Notes: generated by a model not told the origin, from the sequence alone. A stretch of DNA of 64,000 nucleotides from Chrysopilus asiliformis (GCA_964034945.1 OZ035962.1:72001274-72065273), one strand, 5' to 3'; positions 32,216 through 43,352 are shown, counted from the stretch's first letter. Program-made: numbers and translations.

Positions 32216-33381
32216 TTTTTCCCATAATTTGATGTCTAACATTTTTGAAAACTTACTAAACTCTGTACATTTGAATCTCCATTTCTTAAGTTATTCCTTT
32301 AGAGAAATCGATAAATTTTTATGTCTGTTCGCAGAAACTACATGAAAAAGAAATAAAAATATTTAAAGTCACAAAAAACACCCGGAAAGTCGTTGAAAGG
32401 AAATCCTTGTCATCCTATATATGCTAACAAGGTCACATTTAATTTTCAATTCGCTGGTGTACAGTCCGCAGGAACCCAGAACGATTCTGGGACCGCCATA
32501 ATTCCGGTTGGGGTGAATGAGATTTATGACAGTGACCCGCTTGCATTCGATTGACGTTAAAATCACATTAAGGCCAACATAATGTCCACACACAAATCTC
32601 GGTTAAGAATTTATTCTTAGCTTTTATTGATATTTCTTAAGAAGAATATGCTACCGTTGGCGTTGCTTGTTGTCGACCCAACGGATCCTGCTGCCACGGC
32701 ATCTTTCTGTGCCACCCGAGGTCTCCTCCCGACACCTTTTCCGTTTGCGTAGTCGTCATTCCGGTTCTGATATTTTCCTACGAAAATCGACTTAAGACCG
32801 ATTTGAATCACCCATAGACTATACTTTCAACTAATGCTACCCAATGAAAAAAAAACACTTTATGTTTTGTGAATCAATTCAGGATATTTTTGGGGAAGGA
32901 AGACTACGATGGGTTAGGAGGGATATCGAATAGAAAATCAAGGAAAGGATGTGGAAAATTTTGGGGAACTCACTAGAGAAGGAGGCTGTTCTTTCGAATC
33001 TACTTCGCATCGCACAAGCAAAAGTTTAGCTTAAAGATTTATTGTTATGCGGGAAGAGGAAGACGTCAGTCCATTTATCTTTTCTAGGGGCCAATTAATG
33101 TTCGCCAACTGTTGAATTTTTGGCAACTTTTATGGCCGAGAACTTGCGTTTTATGCTGCCATTTTGAAAACTAAATGGCATTTTAATAGTTTAAGTTCCA
33201 ACAAAATTACGAAAATTCAATTCTTATATTATCCTAAAAGAAGCACACAAACAACCATAAGAGACAAGTCTTTCGTTCTTCGCATTTAACGTGAGGCATT
33301 TCTCCATCGCAGGAAATTCTTATATGAATGGAGAAAGTATAAAATGAGTTAGGAGGGTATTTCAAACCACTACCCGTATTA
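32216..33381. other. No gene assigned
   Basis: A relatively GC-rich block at 32440-32800 carries two minus-strand ORFs (32369-32593, 32617-32811) that I do not recognise. Around 32900-33030 a + frame (RWVRRDIE, a stop, then KIKERMWKILGN..LLRIAQAKV) might be the end of a LINE ORF, but the match is weak. Confidence 0.25.
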
Positions 33382-34494
33382 AGAGGACTGGCTGAAAAGT
33401 AATCGGCCTAGGCGAGAGAACACAGCTTTTTTCGGCAAAAGTCATTTTATTTCTCAACATACTTGTAGTCTCCTTTTATGGCGGTACAGATCGTCCAACG
33501 ATTCTCCAATTTTTTGAAACCCTTTTGAATAATATTATTTCTCAAAGCCCTCAAAATAGATCTATGCTTCAGCGATGACCTCCTCGTTCTCCCTTAATCT
33601 CATACCAACGAGTAATTTCTTCATTTATTGTTGATAGTTTGGAAATAGATAATAGCCCTAGGGGCCAAATCTGGAGAATATTGTGGATGAGAAATCAATT
33701 CGTGACGCAAATCATGAAAATTCATGCGTATAATGAATTGATCCAAAAGCTCTCCATAATATACGTCGGTGATCGTTTTACCCTTTTCAAGGTAATCGAT
33801 GTAAATGATACCATGCGCATCCCAAAAAACTGCGGCCATGAGCTTGTTAGCCGACAGACCCACCTTGGCTTTCTTCGGCTTCGATTGGCCAGGAGACGTC
33901 CATTATTTCGACTGCTCCTTGGGTTCCTTGATGTGTTGTGATCTATGTTTCGTCTACAGTAACGAAACGGCGCTAAAAGTCTTAATCGTGGTTGAACATC
34001 GCTAAACAATCCTTTAAGGCAGCACCCATCTGGCAGCGAGCTTCCTCATTCTGAAATATTCATGCAACATATTTTCCACTCGTTCACAAGAGATGCCGCT
34101 CTCTCAGGAATCTCGCGTCGTCGTTCGTCGATCGTCAATACCGATAATACCATGGATTTTATCGACCATTTCTGGTGTGGTGACCTCTTTTTAACGGCCT
34201 AAACACTTTCCGTTTTTAAACGCTCAAAACGCTTTTAAATTCAGTTGGCCAAGATTTTATTGTTGATATCGAAGGCGCAGCGTTCTATTCGGTGGCGATT
34301 TCATCATTCAATTTCTTTTTCAAAACCAAGTATTTCGATTTTATTCATTTTTGTAAAAATGCAAAAGCTGTTAATTATCAATGACTGACAAACACAAACT
34401 AAATAACACAGCTAGTTTGTACGAAAAACAACATTGCAATTATACTGGTTGGGATATCTCTTGGCTCGGCCGATTACTTTTCAGCCAGCCCTCC
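33382..34494 (-). mobile_element. mariner element, decayed
   Basis: Ends AGAGGACTGGCTGAAAAGT and, in inverse, ACTTTTCAGCCAGCCCTCC, continuing as AATCGGCC, are flanked by TA (33380-33381, 34495-34496). Transposase remnants on the minus strand fill the middle. At about 1.1 kb it is slightly shorter than a full mariner. Confidence 0.8.
33621..34009 (-). pseudogene. mariner transposase remnants (DD34D type)
   Basis: One frame (33863-33621) reads GLSANKLMAAVFWDAHGIIY, DYLEKGKTITDVYYGELLDQ and HPQYSPDLAP. These are the conserved blocks around the mariner catalytic core. An upstream overlapping frame (34009-33722) carries the preceding part. Its VDET motif, which normally precedes WIH, is followed by TAG. 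The block with the second catalytic Asp (HxDNA) is deleted between DQF and HELISHPQ, and the third Asp is lost after SPDLAP. Stop, frameshift and deletion together show an inactive copy. Confidence 0.8.
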
Positions 34495-34496
34495 TA

Positions 34497-35429
34497 CTGC
34501 TAGCACACACATTCAACTCTGTTATTACCGGACAAAAGATCGGCAAAATATCGAGGCTGTAGCCAAACTTGCGCCTACACCGACCCACTTATTACACATC
34601 CACCCAACGCCTGGGTCGAAGGGTCAAAGGGTTGATGTAATGACCTTTTCCATTTAGTCCGCAGTGTGAAACTATTTTAACTGCACTAACGCAAAGTGAG
34701 TGTAAATTATGATGTGAAAAAGCACTGCTTTCTCACCATTTTACATTCTTGCTGGTAAGAAATAATTTTTAATTCCTTAACTAAAGCAAGAAAATGTTAT
34801 TAGAATTAATTGCATCATAAATATTCACAGATAAGAGATTTTTACGTTAATTATTTCTCTTTTTTAATTAAAAACTATCTAAAAAGTTTTGAAATGTCCA
34901 CACTTCAACAGGAAAGTTTTTTATTTTTGAATTCGTTATGCGTACTTTCACTTAAAACTTTATTGTATTAATGAACATAAACTACTCCTTGTTTTATGCT
35001 ATTTTAATTTTTCCAGTGAGGACATGAAAAACCTGTATTAAAATTATATGCCGTAATCGTAAAACAAGCTTTTTTTATAACGGTATATCTAGAGAGACTT
35101 AAAAACTCTCTAATGATGAAAAAATTGAAAAAAGGATATTCACGATATTTTTGCAGGACTTTAACGAATTTTCCCAAAATTCAGACGCAATTCGCCCCTT
35201 AAAACTATAAGTACCTTAATACTTTCATAGCTGGCTATCATGATTTTTTTATGTGTGGAGACATTGTTCGGTCACTCAGGCAGTACTGATTTATTAATTT
35301 ATAAACTTTTGTAGAGAATATTTATAGCCCAAAAGTCATTTTTAATGTTACTAACCTTGTGCTCGATGAAATATCTTCGTGGTTGACACAAAACAGTAAA
35401 AAGTTGTTTCCATGAGCTTAATTTTGGTA
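34497..35429. other. No gene seen
   Basis: AT-rich except for a short GC-richer part at 34530-34650. No ends or exons recognised. Confidence 0.3.
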
Positions 35430-35700
35430 TCCGCGGATCTTTGGGGTCGCTGAATCTGAATCCGCTGTCCAAATTTTGAAGCTCGTAGTGGGATGTCGTC
35501 CTGTAAGGATAACGAACATATCCTTCTTCCCATTTTTCACCATTAGCATTAGGGGGTTTTCGATGTCGCTTCTCACGAATCTGATATTTCATACTCTCAG
35601 TATGGATCCTGAGGATATTTAAAGGATAGGAACATTGTCCTTTTTGCATTTATTCTCAGGGAAATCCGTCTTGTTGACTCCTGAGATTTGCCGATTAATA
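35430..35700 (-). repeat. Helitron-type 120-bp units
   Basis: GATCTTTGGGGTCGCTGAATC, CCTGTAAGGATAACGAACAT and GGGGGTTTTCGATGTCGC are shared with the arrays near 24700 and 37100. Overlapping minus-strand ORFs (35299-35649) come from the repeat. The flanks to 36190 show nothing else. Confidence 0.55.
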
Positions 35701-36199
35701 ATGCAACGTTAAAATTCAAAAATTTTAATCTTAAGAACCGGACACAAATATCCTTTTCAAATGTTTTTTTCTAAAATTTTAAAATAATAATTTACGCATC
35801 AGACATCAGATCATGGGCCTTAAAAAGCTCGCAGGATTAATTTTTTTCCATGAAGAAAAAAAAATGGAAAACAGGATCTTCGTGTTATGTTTACATGTCC
35901 TTGGGATCCAAAAATTCAACTGACTGCGAGACTGATTTTCCTGAGAATAAAAGTAAACAGGACGATTTTGTTTTCCTTAAAATGTCTATGGGATCCGAAT
36001 TTTTAGAGCCGTCCACAAACGATTAACTTTGTTGTCAACATTGTTGAATTTTCCGTGGGTATGTTGGCGGTTGATATGTCGTTGAAAACATGGTTGTGCT
36101 GAGATCAAAAAAAAAATGGAAAACATTGGATATTCGGTGGGGGGAGCCTGATGTTGGCGACCATGTTGTAGCGTCTGTACGGAAGTTGGCAACAAGGTT

Positions 36200-36946
36200 A
36201 TGAACGGGGGAGGGTGGAACTAGTGGTCTGATTGGATTTTGGTATATGGATGAGTTTTACTTTAATAAATTTTTCAATATGACCAACCGTTTTCCAGAAA
36301 ATTGCAAAAAACGGTTTCGTTTGTATGGGGGAGGGGGAAACGAATGGTACAATTTTGCCCGTTAAAGAGCTTAGCCTTCCCATTTACCAGAAACGTAATT
36401 ATACAAAATTAGCTCAATTCTTTCGGAATTTATGATGTTCACGGACGGACAGACAGACGGACGGACATGCGAAAATCAAAATCTTGTGTTATCCCTAACA
36501 CCCTGCACGGCAAAAAATCTTGGAGAGAATTCCAATCAAAACTGGATTACGCTGGACCTATATGTAATCCAATGGAAAATTCTAATCCAATAATATGGAT
36601 TGGAAATTTTTATAAATTTATTTTTGGTTTAATTCAGTATTAAAGTCTAAAATTTTGATTAAATTGTAGACATTAATGTTAAAAGTACTTAAGTTCGATA
36701 CATAATAAAAAACTTTTCAAATATGACTGCAAAAAAGGCTAAAATATTTTCAAAAATTCGCATGTATTAAATTCCAATCCAAAATATGTATTAAGATTTC
36801 GTCAATATATAATTTTTGGATTGAAAAATACTCCAGGATTTTTTGCCGTGTGGTGTAGTTCATTTTTGTGTCCGATGATTGGTTCGATGCGTTACAAATG
36901 GTATACTAAATCTAATATGTTTCTATATGATATATCATATCGAGTA
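36200..36946 (-). mobile_element. DINE-like family A copy, interrupted by a CAC..GTG MITE
   Basis: The inverse orientation shows TTGGTTCGATGCGTTACAAA..TATACTAAATCTAATATG at its 5' end (36880-36940), a GACGGACAGACAGACGGACG tract, and the AAACGGTTTCG / CCCATTTACCAGAAACG blocks. The sequence ..AACACCCTG and TGGTGTAG.. on either side of 36506-36850 is continuous in other copies. This proves the inner insertion. Confidence 0.75.
36506..36850. mobile_element. CAC..GTG MITE with 2-bp TG duplication
   Basis: Ends CACGGCAAAAAATCTTGG and CCAGGATTTTTTGCCGTG. TG flanks lie at 36504-36505 and 36851-36852. The empty site is known from other DINE-like family A copies. It has sub-terminal GATTGGAATT-like repeats and no ORF. 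CACTA/EnSpm-like termini are a reasonable placement, but no encoded protein supports it. Confidence 0.75.
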
Positions 36947-37673
36947 CTAGCTTGCATACCCGTCGTTGCCGGGCTAAAGTTCTTTTAAAAAAGTTTTTTG
37001 CACAAAAAACCCAGAAATAGCTTAAAAACTATTGGAAAAAATCGTTATACATTCAGAACCTCCCGTTCCGAATTTTAAAATTCTAACACCCGATTCGTGA
37101 TCAGCGGCTCCGAAAACCCCCTAATGCCACTTTTTCCCGGGAAAAATGGGAAAAAGGATATTTGCGTTATCCTTACAGGACCTTCCGTTTTGAATTTTGA
37201 AAATCTAACACCAGATTCGTGATCAGCGACACCGAAAACCCCCTGATGCCAATTTTCCCCGGGAAAAATGGGAAAAAGGATATTTGCGTTATCCTTATAG
37301 GAACTTTCGTTTTGAATTTTGAAAATCTAACACCAAATTCGTGATCAGCGAACCCGAAAACCCCCTAATGCCATTTTTTCCCGGAAAAAATGGGAAAAAG
37401 GATATTTGCGTTATCCTTACAGGACCTTCTTTTTCCAGTTTCGAAAATCTAACATCGGATTCGTGATCAGCGACCTCGAAATTCCCCGAGTGAAACTTTT
37501 CAGCCTTCTATTGAGCAGGATTAATGGCGAAAATCACGGTTTAAAAACACCCGGACCCCCTACGCAATGGTTGGGACATGCTGTGAAAGTTTCAAGTCTC
37601 TAGCTTCAGGGGTTTGGGCTGGGCGTTGATGAGTCAGTCAGTCACTCAGTCAGGTTAAACGATTTTATATAGA
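36947..37673 (-). mobile_element. Non-autonomous Helitron with tandem 120-bp units
   Basis: On the minus strand it starts TCTATATAAAATCG after an A and ends CCCGGCAACGACGGG hairpin, TATGCAAGCTAG, then T. Inside the 5' part is a (GACT)n tract, then AAGCTAGAGACTTGAAACTT. Four near-identical approximately 121-bp units (GAATTTTGAAAATCTAACACC..ATTCGTGATCAGCG..CCCGGGAAAAATGGGAAAAA) fill 37060-37490. Confidence 0.88.
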
Positions 37674-37788
37674 TAAAAAGAATTATTCAAGCCAGTCCCC
37701 ATTTGATAATACCAGGTGTGTCGGTAAGTCTTTTCCGGTTTTTTCGCTAAAGAAAACATGTTATTTACAATGGATAGTTAAAATTTAT

Positions 37789-38154
37789 TTATTCAAAGTA
37801 TTGTCCATTTGATTCTACACATTTTGCCCATCTCCCAGGCAATTTATGGATGCCATCCCAAAAGAACTGTTTCGAGCTAAACCACTCATCGAGCCATTTT
37901 TTCACTTCTTCGAAATCGGAGAAGTGCTGCTCTGCAAGCGCGTGCCCAATCGATGCAAAAAGATAGTAGCAAGATGGAGCCAGGTCTGGAGAGTACGGCG
38001 GGTGCGGTAATACTTCCCATCCAAGTGGTTTCAACACTTCTTTGACTGATTTTGCTGTGTGAGACGGCGCGTTGTCATGCTGCAAAATCACCTTACCATG
38101 TCTTTCAGCGTATTGCGGACGTTTTTTGATCAATTTATGGTTCAAATTGAACAT
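37789..38154 (-). pseudogene. mariner transposase, C-terminal piece with altered catalytic residue
   Basis: The 121 codons run from LNHKLIKKRPQYAERHGKV through ILQHDNAPSHTAK, which holds the second catalytic Asp, to LPHPPYSPDLAPSCYYLFA and the C-terminal tail. The third catalytic Asp should follow 34 residues later in the PSD-Y-LF block, but here a Cys (TGC) stands in its place. The frame is otherwise open to its natural end. With the upstream deletion this copy cannot be catalytic. Confidence 0.85.
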
Positions 38155-38191
38155 TTGTTGTCGGTAGCGGTCAGTATTAACTGTTTAATAT

Positions 38192-38440
38192 TCAGTATTC
38201 CTGTAATTCCGCATCTTCAAATGTTTTCGGCCTCCCAGCACGTTTTTTGTCCTGGATGTTGAAATCACCACTTTTGGATTGTCGAAACCACGTCTCATAT
38301 GTTCTTATGGTTGGGGAATGATCACCGTAAGTTTCTACCAGGAAACGATAGCTTTCAGTGGCCTTTTTCTTTTGATTAAAGAGGAAAAGTAATGCGTGCC
38401 GCAAATGCACGTTTTCAGGCACAAAACTTGACATTTTCAA
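38192..38440 (-). pseudogene. mariner transposase, N-terminal piece
   Basis: The 82 codons hold the first helix-turn-helix (NVHLRHALLFLFNQKKKATES, FLVETYGDHSPTIRTYETWF) and the linker DKKRAGRPKTFEDAELQ. This is the DNA-binding start of a DD34D mariner transposase that recognises the terminal repeat. The frame stops after EDAELQEY, where an internal deletion removes the second helix-turn-helix and the first catalytic Asp. Confidence 0.85.
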
Positions 38441-38699
38441 ACAGCTTTAACACTATGACGTTGTTATTTTGACGGAACGTAACTTGTGTAGTTTTGAAGA
38501 TTAATGTCAATAGAATAAAATGACATATGTCACAAATCATATCACTGCATACTTATGGCTAGCGACATCTGTTAGAAAAACCGGAAAAGACTTACCGACA
38601 CACCTGGTAAAAACGAATGAGCGCAGTTTTTGAGACCCAGTCCCGTAGAAATTTATAACTAAGACAAGAAGAAAATCATATTTCATTATATGTGCGTAA

Positions 38700-38851
38700 A
38701 GCCCAATTCAGACTAACGATTACGGTTGCAGTTACGATTGATCTTCCTCGACCAATGAGATCAAAGTTTTCATGTCTTTATAGTTGAAAGTTTTGATCTC
38801 ATTGGTCGAGAAGATTCAATCGTAATTGCAATCGTTAGTCTAAATTGGGCT
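38700..38851. mobile_element. Tourist-like foldback MITE
   Basis: Arms AGCCCAATTCAGACTAACGA and inverse extend through GACCAATGAGATCAAA, about 65 bp each. The 3-bp duplication TAA is at 38697-38699 and 38852-38854. It is 152 bp long. The 3-bp TAA target fits non-autonomous PIF/Harbinger elements. Confidence 0.8.
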
Positions 38852-38854
38852 TAA

Positions 38855-40699
38855 GACTATTGAAAAATGTGTGGTTTACGAGTAAATCGCGAAAAACGAA
38901 ATTGGGATTTTGAAAAAAGCCGCCACACGATCAATAAAAAAAACCAACACGTTTATGGTTGCGTTACGATATCTATAATACGATGCCAATGCCTGGAATT
39001 AAATTGATAATTGCAGGTTACAAAATCACTGTCGTTTCACTTGACTTTCGAATAGGACAAATTCGTTTGTACTGAATCGACTAAAGTCGCTTCAGCTCTG
39101 GTGACTAGTCTATCAGAATCGAAGTATTACTTTTAATTAGTTTCCTGTCAAATAAAAAAGCATTTACTGAAATTTCCTTCGATGGTTTGGACTTTTCGAG
39201 AACAGGAAAAAAAACTAAAAGTAATTTTTATTGTATGTGTCTAATACAGAATGTAGAAAAAAACGGTAAGAGTAGGTACCTACTCTACTAAATTAATTTA
39301 CTCGATCGGATTGACATTGATACATGTGATTTTTATATGTAACGAGTATTTTTTCGGCTTCTTTCCGTCGCACTGATTGTAATAAAATTGGTAGTAAAGG
39401 CAAGATGGCATATAACAAGTACAAAAATGCCGCCATGCATGCGATCCAGAGTTAGTCAAAGATTTTCTTCGTCTAAAGAGATATTTCAAGGAGAAAGTTC
39501 AAGGAAATGTTGGCTTTTCTCTATATATATATATCTCATTGGTCTCGTATGTTAGAAGCCATTGGGAATGGGAGTTCCATAAATTTGGATTTTACTCCAG
39601 GAAAATTGCCGGGAGCATATGGCATGTCATGTGCCACCTAATGAAATGGTGTCACGACTGCTCCATAAAATAAGGTCCTTTGTATTTAATGTTCACCATG
39701 GTTTCTCTATCTGCTGGTCCGGAGGCTCGCTTAGCTCAACACCAGATCGTTCTCCATCAGTACAGACTAACTCCATTCACCCTGTTACTGATGATACCTC
39801 TCAGTCCCGAATACTGCAAAATAGCTTCCAAATCCATGATTTCTATTGCTTGTCGGTATTATTGGAATTTGGATTGCGATTCCACACATCGTGTTTTTTC
39901 CAATGAAAAAAAAATCTTATTTGGTATACGTGTGTTAGGATGCTCTATATCGACAGAGTGTTACAAGCATAAGAGTTCAATGGCAGAAAAATAAATAAGC
40001 CATAAATAATTTATTTGGTATTGGCGTTAAAGGTACTCCTTGCGGAATCGTTACTCCATGTCAAGAGTATTAAAAGGATAATACGAGCAACATCCGGTTA
40101 CATTTTATGTGAACTATACACACCAAAAAGTGATAAACAGAGGAAGAGCTAGATTTCAATGGACATTACGGAGGAGGGATTCCCTAGAACAGATCACCAT
40201 GCTTTATCGCCCTTTGGATGCTACTAAATTATTTGTTTTATGTTTCATTTTGATGTTTTTTTATGTCATTGTCTATTTTTATTTTATCTCATGCACCCTT
40301 AAACTACCACACGAAATACACTTGCGTCTACATGAAATTTTATTCTATGATTTATATTGCAGAGGAGGGGCAAGACAGTAAAACGCAGTAAATTTAACTG
40401 CTTTGCTAGTAGACATTTATTTATCGTTTTGCGAATTACTTAAACCAAGTACAATCATAAACTTCTTTATCGCTGTATAAGTTGACTTGACCAATATTAC
40501 GACGGATTTCATAAAACATTCCAGATTATGACGAATTTATTATATTAAATAATACCTTTATCAAAAAATAGTGCACAGTATTTTTCCAACTATGAAGCTA
40601 TGTAAAGACCGAATTTCCAAAGCAGGGCATTTCAAACTTTTTTTTTGACCTCTTTATTGTTTACTTGAACTAATTACTAAAATAATAACCGCACTTTTA
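38855..40699. other. No gene assigned; overlapping ORFs near 39.6-40.4 kb
   Basis: Two overlapping + frames (39619-39906 and 39680-39994) and one at 40109-40381 are moderately long for AT-rich sequence. The last has a hydrophobic stretch (LFVLCFILMFFYVIVYFYF). No splice set or domain links them, so I cannot call a gene, but this is the best remaining place to look for one. Confidence 0.3.
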
Positions 40700-40910
40700 T
40701 ACTACACTTCCATAACAATAGCGACGCATGTGTGTTTATGTCTGTGCCTTTGTCTATAACTCGAGGGCAAGTGAATCGATTTCAACCAAAACTTTAAGGC
40801 GACTAACAAGTGAAGTACCCCAACTCGACCCGATTTTGCTGAATCTGTTATAGTAAACCGAAAACTAAGAAACCAAAAACAAAAAAAAAACAATTAGCAG
40901 CGGCGGGAAA
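40700..40910 (-). repeat. Dispersed repeat family E, copy 2
   Basis: The inverse of TTTTCGGTTTACTATAACAG..GTTGGGGTACTTCACTTGTT matches the repeat near 28860-28940. The minus-strand ORF here is part of the repeat. Confidence 0.5.
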
Positions 40911-41267
40911 GGGTGGTCTCAGCTCCGAGCTTCGCGGAGCCTAAAATCTTTTATTAACTCCCGAAGCCCTTCAAGTAAGCCTTAAGGGAATTTTCATATT
41001 TTTTGGAGCCAATTTTGGAGCATATCCTGCATTCAATCTATCTATCGGATTTTTCGATTATTCGCTCGAACGTGTCCTCCAACTTTTTAATGTAGTTTGA
41101 GAACGAATTGAGATATTTAAGAAATTCTTCCCATTTAATACAGGAAAATTAGGCGAAAAAAAGCATGAACCTCTTAAAAAATCCTAGTTAACTGGATTTT
41201 TGCACAGACCTTTATTTTGATATAACAAACAACGTCCCAAAAGTCCATTCCAAAATTGCGCCGGCGT

Positions 41268-41645
41268 CGTGAGTTATTCAAGGTCAAAGGTCTCAAAAAT
41301 CAGTTTTTTACGTTTATCTCACTTTGTACGGGTTGTACGTCTTTTTGAGCTTCAGATGAATTAATCACAATAAAATTCTCTACAAAAAAGGTTGAATACA
41401 ATTTTCTTGTAGGACAAACAGTTTTCGAGATACAAGTCGTCAAACTATGCGTCGCACAGAGAAATTGCTATTATTCAAGGTCAAAAGTCAAAAAAATCGT
41501 AAATATCTTGCTTTGTATAGCCTGTACGCATTTTTTGTGTTCAGATGAATTGCTCCTTCGAAAATTCTCTACAAAAAAGGTTAAATAAATTTTTTTTGTA
41601 GGGCGAATAGTTTTCGAGATAGAAGTCGAGACACTGTGAACTGCA
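41268..41645 (+). repeat. Two diverged tandem copies of an approximately 190-bp unit
   Basis: TTATTCAAGGTCAAAGGTCT / TTATTCAAGGTCAAAAGTCA, ATTCTCTACAAAAAAGGTT and CAGTTTTCGAGATACAAGTCG / TAGTTTTCGAGATAGAAGTCG occur in the same order in both halves. Non-coding. Confidence 0.8.
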
Positions 41646-41821
41646 CATTCGTTTCCCCACCACCATTGAGGTAGAATGCAAGGCGCGTTTTTTACATGGT
41701 TTCCCCATTAGGCCTAATCCATATTTTTTCCACCTTCATTCATTTATTCTTGTTCTCCTTCTGCTTCTTCTTCTTCTTGTTGCTCTTCATCTTCGAATCA
41801 GTGATATCAGGATTCAGTGAT

Positions 41822-41968
41822 ATTACAAGAAGCAGGATGATTGACCCCGACAAAAGGTACAAACGATGAATCTAATTTTTCTGCATGCACAATTAGAACC
41901 ACAACCTTTTGTGCAGTTGCAAAAAACGGAATTCAGGAGTTCTTTCGGTGCTGGTGGAAGTAATATAC
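41822..41968 (-). pseudogene. CXC (Tesmin/TSO1-like) Cys-rich protein fragment, left
   Basis: The minus-strand frame reads LLPPAPKELLNSVFCNCTKG, then C..N-C-A-C-R-K, then CTFCRGQSSC and a stop. The spacing of Cys pairs and the C-x-C-R-K block match the Cys-rich C-terminal domain of uncharacterised insect proteins related to CXC domains. Only the end of the gene is present. Its inverse partner lies at 51490-51645 beyond the Harbinger element. Confidence 0.6.
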
Positions 41969-42273
41969 TATAGTATCCCGTGAGCATTTCCTTTGCTTAA
42001 ATATTTCGATAAAGACTCAATAAGGCAGTTAAATTATCTTCACTTCCACCCACAATAGGAGCCGCACAACACCATCTGCAGCGGTATTGTGATTTAAATT
42101 TGGAAACGAGGTGGAAAAACTCACGCATGAATTTATCCGCCTAGTCAAATTCACTTCACTTTTGAAAAATACTCACCACTTCGGTATTGTGATTGTAAAA
42201 CTCACTTTAAGTGGAGGTGAAAAAGAATCTACTACAAATCTAGTACGTAAATCATAAAAAGTGAGTTTATGAT

Positions 42274-42770
42274 TTGACGTTTTGTCAGATGGGAAATAAA
42301 CAATTCCGAAAGATCAGTCTTTTGGCTACTGTGGACGAGGAATATGAAATTAGAAATTATTCCCGTATCAGTCGTCGGATATTGCGAGACACCAAGAACC
42401 CGTTCGACATGTCGCAGAGGCACTTCATTGCGCTATACCATTTTCCGCAAAATTTGGCAACGAATTTAATCAATGAATTAGCACCATTATGGCGTGAAAG
42501 CCGATATAAGAATAGTATACCCGTATACCTTAAAGTGCTATCGGTACTTAGGTTCTACGCGCATGGCGGGTACCAAAATGCGGTTAGCCAGGAAGCTCAT
42601 GTATCTCTTAGTCAGACAGTAATGTCTCAGAATATAAAAGAAATATCCATAGCGCGTGATTTAAATTTGGAAATGAATCGCGCTGAATCGCTTATTGAAT
42701 CGTTATGCCAAGTTTCCGGCAACCAATGAAGAAAAACTTCCCATTAAATAAAGGTTTGCATTTTTTTTTT
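42274..42770 (+). pseudogene. Harbinger transposase, N-terminal part, frameshifted
   Basis: The frame to 42729 (151 codons) carries the PIF/Harbinger (HARBI1-like) N-terminal region: SRRILRDT, FPQNLATNLINELAPLW, YLKVLSVLRFYAHGGYQNAV and LSQTVMSQNIKEI, a helix-turn-helix. From about 42690 homology continues in the next frame as RYAKFPATNEEKLPIK, the region just before the DDE core, and then stops. So there is a frameshift and the catalytic domain is lost. In this superfamily the transposase works with a Myb-like partner, whose remains lie just downstream on the opposite strand. Confidence 0.8.
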
Positions 42771-42862
42771 GAATTCCATAAAAAAAAACAATTCTGAACG
42801 TTTTTATTTACCTATGCCTTACAATCAATTGTGATTATTATAATTTTTTTAAATAGATTTTG

Positions 42863-43177
42863 TTAAATGTTTTTCGGTTTTATGAAATCTCCGGGTTTCG
42901 GACAGTTGCACTTCAATGGGCGCTCCGCGCCAGTCCCTGAAAACTGTTGACGGAGTACAGCGCTTCTATTTTTCGTCTCCCGACGCTGCTCCTGCCAATA
43001 TTTTTGCCATTGTTGTGTGGTTTTGTGGGCGCCGCCCATAGAATTTAATAGAGTTTAATCCCACTTTTGTTTTTTTGTTGGTTTCCCAGCTTTGCCCTCA
43101 AACCGGGAATTGGCGAAATCCTTGTTTTCCAACATGAAATTTATGAGGGTTTCTCGCTGGGAAGCAGTCGCTTTCTT
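42863..43177 (-). pseudogene. Harbinger-associated Myb/SANT-like protein with a premature stop
   Basis: After an acceptor-like CCCTTTTCTTAG the frame reads QRETLINFMLENKDFANSRF, KPTKKQKWD, a TAA stop at 43055-43057, then in the same frame TLLNSMGGAHKTTQQWQKYW, QEQRRETKNRSAVLR and a TGAERP block, with the final stop at 42863-42865. This is the Myb/SANT-like DNA-binding protein typical of Harbinger elements and their domesticated relatives, where it helps the transposase reach DNA and the nucleus. A single nonsense codon is the only visible break in 105 codons. An upstream exon is expected but not resolved. Confidence 0.8.
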
Positions 43178-43352
43178 CTAAGAAAAGGGTACCCAAAATT
43201 AAATAACATAACCTCAATTGTCCGATTAAACAAATTATTTCATATATTTATAAAATTACACAACAAATGATAAACAAAATTGAATTTTTTTTATTTAGTT
43301 GAGTAAATAAATGGGAAAAACATACCGCTTTTGTATCTATCTTACACTTCTA

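Larger units (their letters stand above)
37712..38607 (-). mobile_element. mariner element with internal deletion
   Basis: Near-perfect inverted ends CCAGGTGTGTCGGTAAGTC with TTTTCCGGTTTTT behind, flanked by TA (37710-37711, 38608-38609). It is 896 bp rather than the usual 1.3 kb. It encodes the transposase in two pieces on the minus strand with the middle missing. The well-kept ends suggest it may still be mobilised by an active relative. Confidence 0.9.

Noticed and set aside
32369..32811. Two minus-strand ORFs in a GC-richer block
   Set aside because: No domain and no splice partners. Listed only as unassigned sequence.
32880..33030. Possible LINE C-terminal tail (KIKERMWKILGN)
   Set aside because: An in-frame stop and only a weak resemblance; not enough to call.
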